This document shows, one piece after another, positions 1-6,545 of a stretch of 11,152 nt of DNA. Origin of the DNA: Legionellaceae bacterium (lineage in GTDB: Bacteria; Pseudomonadota; Gammaproteobacteria; Legionellales; Legionellaceae); contig JAHFRX010000038.1 in the NCBI GenBank assembly GCA_023266075.1, forward strand, positions 1 through 11,152, read 5' to 3'. Positions within the stretch are counted from its first letter, which is position 1, and every line of letters begins with the position of its first letter. The notes beneath the pieces are model-generated. The model did not search any database and was not told where the DNA came from. It saw nothing but the letters and a program-made list of their open reading frames with translations. The position numbers and the translations under genes were made by a program.

Positions 1-2
1 AT

Positions 3-905
3 CATGCCTTCAATTTAACCTTTCTCAGTCAACTCGAGCTGCCTGAGCTGCTTGTTTCGCAGAATCAGCCAGTACTGCAACCTGATATTTGCATTCAATG
101 GGGCTCTGTCAGCCCAGCCGGCCTGGAGCATCCATTGTGCAAAGGCGTGACGTTCCAAGCCAATGAAGAATCGCTCTGGCTGAATGTTCCAAACGTGGCG
201 CGTTATTTAATGAGCCATGGTAATCAGATCACCATTGAGCCTTTTGCTCAAAGTGACGAAGACAGCATTCGAGTGTTTTTGCTAGGATCATGTATGGGCG
301 CTTTGCTCATGCAACGCAATTTGTTCCTGTTGCATGCAAATGCCATCAAAATTGGCGATCATTGCATATCATTTGCAGGCGTGTCCGGTGCTGGAAAATC
401 AACCTTGGCTGCTGCTTTTTTACAACAAGGGTATTCTCTCTTGGCTGATGATGTGTGTGCTATTAATCAAAACGGTGACGTGGTTCCCAGTTTCCCGCAA
501 GTGAAGTTGTGGGCTGATGCCAGTCGACACATGGCGATTGAAACACAATCATTACGGAAAATTCGACCGAACCTCGAAAAATTTGCCGTGCCTTTAGGCG
601 CGCAATTCCACCAACATCCCCTGCCTTTGAAAGTGATTTATATCCTGCACGCTCACAATAAAGATACATTTGAGCTCACCGAGCTTAGCAGTAGTCAAAA
701 ATTTAATCCCCTGAAAAACAATACTTATCGTATTCGTTACTTGAACGGCCTGCGTAAAGATCGGGCTCATTTCAAACAATGTGGAGCCATCGCATCTCAG
801 GTCGACATTGTTCATGTCACGCGTCCCAATCACGGGTTTCAACTGAATGAATTAATGGATGTGATCAAAACTGATCTGCACAAGCGGGGCCTATCTTATG
901 TCTAA
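3..905 (+). CDS. HPr kinase-like ATPase (HprK-related), 5' end outside the window
   Basis: Probable kinase of the HPr kinase/PEP carboxykinase fold. The frame is open from base 3, giving 300 visible residues. The first visible residues (HAFNLTF, then a Leu/Pro-rich strand) resemble the extreme N-terminus of HprK-related proteins, so the true start is probably only a few codons to the left. The TTG at 135 lies inside the protein. Numbering from base 3, there is a conserved His at 111 (LLHAN), a Walker A P-loop GVSGAGKST at 126-134, and an Asp pair at 149-150 (LLADDV), as in HPr kinases. The domain regulating true HprK is absent, so HPr is an unlikely substrate. Family knowledge: short homologues such as PadeK phosphorylate lasso peptides, and others pair with PqqD-like proteins in 'HPr-rel' systems. 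The stop overlaps the sulfotransferase start by 8 nt, implying co-translation. The fold and ATP binding are well supported; the substrate is unknown. Confidence 0.85.
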   Translation, partial: HAFNLTFLSQLELPELLVSQNQPVLQPDICIQWGSVSPAGLEHPLCKGVTFQANEESLWLNVPNVARYLMSHGNQITIEPFAQSDEDSIRVFLLGSCMGALLMQRNLFLLHANAIKIGDHCISFAGVSGAGKSTLAAAFLQQGYSLLADDVCAINQNGDVVPSFPQVKLWADASRHMAIETQSLRKIRPNLEKFAVPLGAQFHQHPLPLKVIYILHAHNKDTFELTELSSSQKFNPLKNNTYRIRYLNGLRKDRAHFKQCGAIASQVDIVHVTRPNHGFQLNELMDVIKTDLHKRGLSYV

Positions 906-1743
906 TACAAAAGGTATTTTCTGGTTAGCCTCATACCCTAAATCTGGCAACACTTGGTTTAGAATTTTTTTAGCCCATTTACTTGACAAGACCGGTAAAC
1001 AACTTGATTTGGATAAGATCGCAACTGGTGCTATCGCAAGTAGCCGAGGATGGATTGATGAAGCCCTGGGATTTCATAGCGCCGATTTAGACCACGAAGA
1101 GGTGGATCAATTGCGCCCGGCGGTTTACGAGTGGCATGCTGAGCAGATGAGCTCCGCAGGCTATCATAAAATCCATGATGCCTATACCTTGTTGCCCTGT
1201 GGTACACCCATGATTCCAGAAAAAGGGTGTCTCGGCGCCCTTTATTTTATTCGCAACCCACTGGATGTTGCTATTTCATATGCCAATCATGCCAATTGTT
1301 CGATTGATGAATCCATTCAATCTATGGGCAAACCACACTATGCTTTTTGCAAGGGCCGTTCGATGCAGTATCATCAACTCCGACAGCAATTATTATCGTG
1401 GTCAGACCATGTACAAAGCTGGACGCTCACAAAAAACATACCCTGTCTGGTGATTCGTTATGAGGATATGACATCACATCCCTTGACAACCTTTACCTGT
1501 GCGGTACAATTTTTACAGATTGAAGCTTCACCGGCTCGCATCGCACAAGCCCTGGCTGATGCAAGCATGGAACGATTACAAAAACTGGAACAAACATCCG
1601 GATTTTCTGAAAAACCGGCAAAAACACAACATTTTTTTCGAAAAGGCATCGTCGGCGACTGGAAAAACACCTTGAATCACCGACAAATTGATCAAATTAT
1701 TCAAGACCATGGTGAAACGATGCGAGATTACGGATATTTATAA
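898..1743 (+). CDS. PAPS-dependent sulfotransferase domain protein
   Basis: Predicted cytosolic enzyme moving a sulfuryl group from 3'-phosphoadenosine 5'-phosphosulfate to a hydroxyl or amine acceptor. The 281 residues contain the full cofactor-binding set of the Sulfotransfer_1 family: the 5'-phosphosulfate loop YPKSGNTW at 13-20, the 3'-phosphate site RNPLDVAISY at 119-128 (Arg119, Ser127), an IRYEDM strand at 186-191, and the C-terminal RKGIVGDWKN element at 248-257. No signal peptide or membrane segment is visible. The length is typical of compact bacterial members, so it appears intact and active. The ATG overlaps the end of the kinase-like gene by 8 nt and the next gene follows after 9 nt, so all three are probably one transcript. 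The acceptor cannot be read from the sequence. A peptide, a lipid or a surface glycan are all possible; the neighbouring PqqD-like protein favours a peptide only weakly. Confidence 0.9.
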   Translation: MSNTKGIFWLASYPKSGNTWFRIFLAHLLDKTGKQLDLDKIATGAIASSRGWIDEALGFHSADLDHEEVDQLRPAVYEWHAEQMSSAGYHKIHDAYTLLPCGTPMIPEKGCLGALYFIRNPLDVAISYANHANCSIDESIQSMGKPHYAFCKGRSMQYHQLRQQLLSWSDHVQSWTLTKNIPCLVIRYEDMTSHPLTTFTCAVQFLQIEASPARIAQALADASMERLQKLEQTSGFSEKPAKTQHFFRKGIVGDWKNTLNHRQIDQIIQDHGETMRDYGYL

Positions 1744-1747
1744 GGAG
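1742..1747 (+). promoter_or_regulatory. Ribosome binding site of the PqqD-like gene
   Basis: AAGGAG lies 5 nt before the ATG at 1753 and overlaps the TAA stop of the sulfotransferase gene. It is the strongest Shine-Dalgarno sequence on the plus-strand side and fixes the start of the small gene. Confidence 0.8.
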
Positions 1748-1752
1748 TAAAC

Positions 1753-2052
1753 ATGAATACATTAAACCTGACACAACCATTCAGCCTGACTCAAGATCCG
1801 GTCTTTGTTCAAATTAACGACGAGATCGTGGTGATGAGCCCCAAAGATGATCAAAATTATGCGCTCAATCCTGTTGGAGCAGCGTTGTGGAATCTACTGG
1901 AATCTCAATCGATGACGCAAGAAGAGATGGCTGACTATCTTACACAAATCTATGAAGTGGATAAAGAGCAAGCCATGGCAGATGTCTCTGCCTTTATCCA
2001 GACCATGATGGATCATGATCTGGTTGGTAATAACACCCCCACAGCCTCTTGA
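1753..2052 (+). CDS. PqqD-family peptide-binding protein
   Basis: A 99-residue protein resembling PqqD and the winged-helix RiPP recognition element. The family pattern is visible: an N-terminal beta-rich part (VFVQINDEIVVMSP, 17-30), the motif LNPVGAALWNLLE at 38-50, an acidic helix (MTQEEMADYLTQIY, 54-67), and a last helix with Asp77-Val78 ending near LVGNN at 90-94. Family knowledge: such proteins bind leader peptides and hand precursors to modifying enzymes in PQQ, lasso peptide and sactipeptide pathways; others accompany HprK-like kinases in less understood systems. Here it follows a kinase and a sulfotransferase in one probable operon, so it may present a peptide to them (inference). 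No precursor peptide gene is visible nearby. Its last 40 bases overlap the 3' end of the convergent NRPS gene. The short polar tail after residue 94 may be unstructured. Confidence 0.85.
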   Translation: MNTLNLTQPFSLTQDPVFVQINDEIVVMSPKDDQNYALNPVGAALWNLLESQSMTQEEMADYLTQIYEVDKEQAMADVSAFIQTMMDHDLVGNNTPTAS

Positions 2053-5000
2053 ATCACATGAATCACCGCTTCTGCGAGACGCTCTCGAAAAGTCGTCTCA
2101 AGATTTGACGCAATCAATAATTTAGGCTGAAAAGCACCATGCTCACCGTAAAACCAAACATCCAACACCGACGTCAAGGGCATGACAGGAAATGGATGTG
2201 AGAGAAGATCGACTTCTCTTAAATCTGAGACATGGGGCGTAGAAGACATAAAACTATTCAAGAGATTAATACTCACAAAAAAATGCTTTTTCCTTTCTTG
2301 TACGGCCACCTCCGCACACGCTTTAAATAAACGCGTATCGTTTACGTGACGTTTAATCAATCTTGCATAAAACGCCAACGCACCACGAATCATATAACGT
2401 TTAAAATGCCCCATCCCTAATTGGCACTGCCCCACTGCAGCGTATTTAATAAGGCTCGCTACTTCTTGATATCTCAGTGTCTCCAGCCACGACTGCTGTG
2501 CTTCTTTTGCAACATCAAGCAGTGAGCGTGTTGCGCTAAGTTGAAGCTTAATCACCATCATCTCTAAAAAACACCCGATCATATCATCCATATTTGCTTT
2601 ACCACGTGTTGATTTTACCGTATTTATCAATATGGGATGAGGAAAAACCTGAGATGTACAATCTTGCAGTGCCAATCCAACTGCAGCAATACAAACATCG
2701 TTCAGCGTCAATTGATGTTGTGCACAAAACACTTGAACCTTCTGAAGCAACATTTCTGGGAAATCAATATACGTCACATAATGTTCAGCACTCAGCGTCA
2801 TTTTCGGAATGATATATTGCTCTGGCATCGGAAAATAACTTGTATCAGCAAGATATGTCTTCCAAAATGCAGTCGCTTCTTGCTGTTTTGATTGCATGCA
2901 TTGCTGTACCTCTAGTGCATGTTCTCCAAAAGGTTGAGCAATTTTTTGAACAGGAGCTCGCCCATGCTTCATGTAACATTGATATGCCATCAGTAAATCT
3001 TGAAAGAAAATATCCAAGGAGCGCTCATCCGCAATCAAATGCGATAAACATATTTGTAACTCTGTGCTTTCCCCTGGTAAATAAAATAATTTTGCAAGCA
3101 CTCGCGGCTTATCAAAAGACCATTGATGTCGATAAAACAAGGCATCATAAGATCGCATCAGAAAAACATCACTCGCTGAGGATGTCATTAGACTCAACGA
3201 TTGTTCCTCCCAACGTATCGGCGCCTCAAACGCAAACCGCTGGGCGGGATAAAAAGAATGTACCCGATAAAACAACACACCATGTTTTTGAAAAACAAAA
3301 GCCAACGCCTTATCTAAGATGTCACGATCTAATTTTTCCTCAAAGCGACGTCGAGCAACCACATTAAAGACCTTGAGTCCTGACTCAAATCGTTGCGACA
3401 ACCAAAACATAAACTGATAATCTGTCAATGGAAACCAAGTCCTCGGTATTATCTGTTGCACTCGAGGTAAGATGATATGAAACGGCGCATCTTCAACGAG
3501 ATTCGCCAGCGCCCGTACGGTAGGCGCACGATAAAGCGCGTCAAGTGTCAATGACTTACCCAGCTGATGCGCCACTTGTAGCACAATACGTGCCGCAATA
3601 AGTGAGTGGCCACCTAATGCAAAAAAATTATCCACCGGCGTCACATGACAATGCAGCGCCTCTCTCCAAATCGCACACAACTGCTCTTCTAGCATCGTGC
3701 AATTGACTACAACTGTTGCCGGCGGCATGAACGGCATTGGCAACGCATGTCGGTCTATTTTACCGTTCAACGACAACGGTAACGCACTTAACACAATAAA
3801 TCGACTCGGTATCATATACGGTGGTAAATGTTGCTTTAGATAATCTATCAGTGGTAGCTCTAAATAACTTTCTGGATGCACAGATACATAAGCAATCAAC
3901 TGCTCTTGATGCACGATTACCGCACCATTGATCACAGCAGGGTATTGCTTGATCAACGCTTCTATTTCCTCAAGCTCAATACGATAACCATGCAATTTAA
4001 TTTGATTATCTGTACGGCCTAAAATAATAAACTCACCTTCCACTGTCCGTATTGCAAAATCACCCACACGATATAAACGAACATCATCTCGCACGATAAA
4101 ACGCTCACGATTTAAAATTTCACGATTCACATAACCTTCGGCAAGCCCCAAACCTGCAATATAAAGCTCACCTTTCACATTAGAAGGCAAACGCGCTCCT
4201 GACTCATCAAGCACAAAAAACGACATATTTGCAATAGGCCGACCAACCGTAATCGGCTCATTTTTTTGAAGCTGCTTCATCGCGCACCATACGGTGGCCT
4301 CCGTTGGCCCATACATATTCCACACCGTATCCACACTCGCTAGAAGCTGAGAAGCTAGCACTTCTGATAATGCCTCTCCACCGCACAACGCGACCAAGCC
4401 CGCCTTCCCAGACCAGCCCACCGTAAATAACATGCTCCAAAATGATGGTGTCGATTGTAACAATGTAATTGGATATTTTGCTAAAATGGACGTCAATAAT
4501 AAAGGGGCACGATGCTGCGCTTGATTGGCTAAAAAAAGTGTGCGCTTCTGCCAAAAGGGAAGCCACAACTCCAATTGAGCAATATCAAATGCAATGGTCG
4601 TCACCGCAAGCAACATCGCGTGAGATTCATGTAAAAAAACACGACTCATACAGTACAAAAAATGGTTCAACGCACGATAAGAAATTGCAACACCTTTGGG
4701 CTTACCCGTGGAACCTGATGTGTAAATAATATAAGCCAATGCACGGGGTAAAGGCGTGCTGCAGACGGCATCAGAAAAAGACGTATGACGATGATGATTC
4801 ACTTCACCAACATTTAATACAACACAGGGAAAATCTTGCGTTGAAAGCGGCATATCGTACAATAACGTTTGTGCCTCACTGTCTTCAACAATCGATAAAA
4901 GACGTTGTATCGGTGTGTTTACGTCTACCGGGATATATGTGACGCGAAGCCATTGTAATGCGAGTAATATTGCGATTAATCTTGGCGTTCTTTCTAAAAA

Positions 5001-5249
5001 AACAATGGCGCTATCTTCTACATATTGGCTCAACACCTGTTTCCATTGCAGAACTTCTTGATATAACGCCTGATACGTCCATGTCTGATGTGTTGTCAAA
5101 AGCGCCACAGCCTCTGGTGATTCAGACACGTGCTTTAAAAATCGCGCAATCAAATCTTCCTCATCGCACCATTTCACATCATCTGCTGACTCAACATACT
5201 GCGTTTCTAGAAGCATTTGAGACATCACCACGCATCCATTTTCATCCAT
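2013..5249 (-). CDS. Single-module NRPS, order A-T-C, predicted glycine-activating
   Basis: A 1078-residue synthetase module. The adenylation domain (about 30-505) has IYTSGSTGKPKG at 175-186, NMYGPTE at 311-317, YRVGD at 393-397, GRTDNQIKLHGYRIE at 411-425 and NGKIDR at 495-500. Aligned to GrsA, the specificity residues are D222, I223, L226, Q265, L288, G290, M312, V320, W321 and K497, close to the glycine-type code DILQLGLIWK. The carrier domain has DNFFALGGHSL at 540-550 with Ser549 as the phosphopantetheine site. A condensation domain fills about 605-1075; its active site reads SHLIADE (736-742), keeping the catalytic second His and the Asp but not the first His or the Gly. There is no thioesterase, reductase or N-terminal condensation domain, so the loaded aminoacyl group is probably passed to a free amine or a partner carrier (inference). 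The ATG at 5249 is the furthest possible, since an in-frame stop lies three codons upstream. It lacks a Shine-Dalgarno sequence, and ATG at 5225 is an alternative. Confidence 0.92.
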   Translation of the reverse strand: MDENGCVVMSQMLLETQYVESADDVKWCDEEDLIARFLKHVSESPEAVALLTTHQTWTYQALYQEVLQWKQVLSQYVEDSAIVFLERTPRLIAILLALQWLRVTYIPVDVNTPIQRLLSIVEDSEAQTLLYDMPLSTQDFPCVVLNVGEVNHHRHTSFSDAVCSTPLPRALAYIIYTSGSTGKPKGVAISYRALNHFLYCMSRVFLHESHAMLLAVTTIAFDIAQLELWLPFWQKRTLFLANQAQHRAPLLLTSILAKYPITLLQSTPSFWSMLFTVGWSGKAGLVALCGGEALSEVLASQLLASVDTVWNMYGPTEATVWCAMKQLQKNEPITVGRPIANMSFFVLDESGARLPSNVKGELYIAGLGLAEGYVNREILNRERFIVRDDVRLYRVGDFAIRTVEGEFIILGRTDNQIKLHGYRIELEEIEALIKQYPAVINGAVIVHQEQLIAYVSVHPESYLELPLIDYLKQHLPPYMIPSRFIVLSALPLSLNGKIDRHALPMPFMPPATVVVNCTMLEEQLCAIWREALHCHVTPVDNFFALGGHSLIAARIVLQVAHQLGKSLTLDALYRAPTVRALANLVEDAPFHIILPRVQQIIPRTWFPLTDYQFMFWLSQRFESGLKVFNVVARRRFEEKLDRDILDKALAFVFQKHGVLFYRVHSFYPAQRFAFEAPIRWEEQSLSLMTSSASDVFLMRSYDALFYRHQWSFDKPRVLAKLFYLPGESTELQICLSHLIADERSLDIFFQDLLMAYQCYMKHGRAPVQKIAQPFGEHALEVQQCMQSKQQEATAFWKTYLADTSYFPMPEQYIIPKMTLSAEHYVTYIDFPEMLLQKVQVFCAQHQLTLNDVCIAAVGLALQDCTSQVFPHPILINTVKSTRGKANMDDMIGCFLEMMVIKLQLSATRSLLDVAKEAQQSWLETLRYQEVASLIKYAAVGQCQLGMGHFKRYMIRGALAFYARLIKRHVNDTRLFKACAEVAVQERKKHFFVSINLLNSFMSSTPHVSDLREVDLLSHPFPVMPLTSVLDVWFYGEHGAFQPKLLIASNLETTFRERLAEAVIHVIQEAVGVLLPTRS

Positions 5250-5257
5250 AAAAAATC

Positions 5258-5286
5258 ATTATGCGTAATTCGTCTTGCTTGTTCAA
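5258..5286 (-). promoter_or_regulatory. Putative sigma70 promoter of the NRPS gene
   Basis: On the minus strand, TTGAAC (5281-5286) and CATAAT (5258-5263) are separated by exactly 17 nt, matching 4/6 and 5/6 of the -35 and -10 consensus. They sit in the 46-nt gap between gloB and the NRPS gene. Transcription would begin near 5251, leaving almost no leader before ATG 5249 but about 25 nt before ATG 5225. This suggests the NRPS can be expressed independently of the upstream housekeeping genes. It is a prediction from consensus only. Confidence 0.5.
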
Positions 5287-5295
5287 CCCATAGGT

Positions 5296-6075
5296 TCAGA
5301 AGCTATCCTTCCAGCGCCTTAATGCGACAAACACGTCCTCTGCTGTGGTCAACGTCCTTCCGGAAAAAGATGCTACGGCGTGTTTCAGTTTGGCATCGTC
5401 ACATCGTAAAAAAGGATTGGTTGCTTTTTCAAGCCCAAGCTGCGATGGTACTGAGGGCTGATGTTGTTGATACAACCTTTCCGTCTCCAACAAACGTTGT
5501 TTAACATGGAGATTCTTTGGCTCAACATGATGTGCAAATTGTAAATTCAGCAACGTATATTCGTGTGCGCAATAAACACGCGTATCATCAGGTAATTGTG
5601 CTAATTTCTGAAGAGAGGCGTAAAGCATCTCTCCCGTCCCCTCAAAAAGACGCCCGCAACCGGCGCCAAATAACGTATCACCACAAAATAGTATGTCATC
5701 ATGATAAAAGGCAATATGATCTAGTGTATGCCCTGGGATCTCAAAGACTTGAAACGTAGGTAAATTAGCACTGAATGCAACCACGTCACCTTCTTTCACG
5801 CGATCAGTGAGTGTTGAGAATGAAGAGGCATACGAGCCAATGACGGGTGCATGATATTCCATCAGCAACCCCTCCACACCATGCACATGATCCCAATGGT
5901 GATGTGTAATCAATATACCACTCAGTTTTAAATTATTCTGCTTTAAAAAAGTAATGACAGGCGCACTATCGCCGGGATCAACCACGTACGACTCTTTCGT
6001 GTCAGAGTGAAAGATAACCCAAATGTAATTATCTTTGAGTGCACGAACAGGATAGATCTGGCGTGTTTGCGTCAT
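5296..6075 (-). CDS. gloB: Hydroxyacylglutathione hydrolase (glyoxalase II)
   Basis: Hydrolyses S-D-lactoylglutathione to D-lactate and glutathione, the second step of methylglyoxal detoxification, in the cytosol. With the start at 6075 the protein has 259 residues, the usual size. The metallo-beta-lactamase core is complete: THHHWDH gives the two-metal ligands (His58, His60, Asp62, His63), with GHT (His116), CGDTLF (Asp133) and CAHEYT (His171). The C-terminal glutathione-binding part is present and carries NPFLRC. The early ALKDNYIW strand is typical of GloB. The frame is open to 6114, but those extra residues lie inside the EVE gene and are not conserved in the family. The ATG at 6075 comes 2 nt after the EVE stop, without a clear ribosome binding site, suggesting translational coupling; ATG 6084 is an alternative. 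No gloA is seen in the window. Confidence 0.95.
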   Translation of the reverse strand: MTQTRQIYPVRALKDNYIWVIFHSDTKESYVVDPGDSAPVITFLKQNNLKLSGILITHHHWDHVHGVEGLLMEYHAPVIGSYASSFSTLTDRVKEGDVVAFSANLPTFQVFEIPGHTLDHIAFYHDDILFCGDTLFGAGCGRLFEGTGEMLYASLQKLAQLPDDTRVYCAHEYTLLNLQFAHHVEPKNLHVKQRLLETERLYQQHQPSVPSQLGLEKATNPFLRCDDAKLKHAVASFSGRTLTTAEDVFVALRRWKDSF

Positions 6076-6077
6076 CG

Positions 6078-6545
6078 TTAGCATTTCAAAACATGCTGAT
6101 AAATAAAGGTCCACTCCTCGGGCGTCACGGGAAGCACAGATAAGCGGTTTCCTTTTCGCAATAACAGCATCCTGGAAAGTGCTACATGCTGCTTCAATAT
6201 CGCAAGCGAAATCACATGATCAAATTTTTCAACAAACTGAACATCGACCATAAACCAACGAGGATTGGTCGGTGAGCTCGTTAAATCAGGATGCTCACTT
6301 TCAGGGTCAAATGCCGTATCATCCGGATAAGCTTCACGAACAACCTTTGCGATACCAGCAATACCCGGTGGCGCACAATTAGAATGATAAAAAAAAACCA
6401 AATCTCCTACATGCATGTCATCACGCATGAAATTACGCGCTTGATAATTTCGAACACCATCCCAACACGTTGTCTCTTTGGGCGAAGCTTTTAAATCATC
6501 AATGCTAAAACAACTGGGCTCAGACTTCATTAACCAATACTTCAT
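6078..6545 (-). CDS. EVE-domain protein (thymocyte nuclear protein 1-like)
   Basis: A 155-residue single EVE domain, a PUA-like fold. The conserved N-terminus MKYWLMKSEP with the following DDL, the core WDGVRNYQARNFMRDDM at 28-44, GDLVFFYHSN at 47-56 and the PRWFMVDV strand are all present, so it appears intact and normal in length. EVE domains are thought to bind modified bases in nucleic acids; the cellular role of the stand-alone bacterial protein is not firmly known. The start is well defined: a perfect AAGGAGG lies 4 nt upstream, and ATG overlaps the aroB stop as ATGA. A run of nine T residues on the coding strand (6389-6397) encodes the Val-Phe-Phe-Tyr stretch. Its position between aroB and gloB probably reflects housekeeping operon packing rather than a shared pathway. 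Confidence 0.93.
   Translation of the reverse strand: MKYWLMKSEPSCFSIDDLKASPKETTCWDGVRNYQARNFMRDDMHVGDLVFFYHSNCAPPGIAGIAKVVREAYPDDTAFDPESEHPDLTSSPTNPRWFMVDVQFVEKFDHVISLAILKQHVALSRMLLLRKGNRLSVLPVTPEEWTFIYQHVLKC

Noticed and set aside
135..137. TTG as the start of the HPr-kinase-like gene
   Set aside because: The frame stays open to the left edge and encodes family-like N-terminal sequence, so this codon is an internal Leu.
2051..2066. Direct repeat GAATCAC-AT-GAATCAC at the convergent junction
   Set aside because: Seven bases repeated once within NRPS coding sequence; too short to call an attachment site or operator.
2840..3367. Plus-strand ORF of 175 codons
   Set aside because: It lies wholly antisense to the NRPS condensation domain, has no recognisable domain or ribosome binding site, and is explained as a shadow frame.
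4258..4566. Minus-strand ORF of 102 codons in a second frame
   Set aside because: Nested inside the adenylation domain coding region, where the main frame carries conserved motifs.
2013..5249. Aryl-acid (for example dihydroxybenzoate) activation linked to the nearby aro genes
   Set aside because: The A domain keeps the amino-acid-type Asp222 (GrsA Asp235) and has a glycine-like pocket, unlike aryl-acid adenylation enzymes.
5285..5296. Short palindrome AACC-CATA-GGTT after gloB as a terminator
   Set aside because: A four-base stem with no following T run; it overlaps the predicted -35 box and is unlikely to stop transcription.
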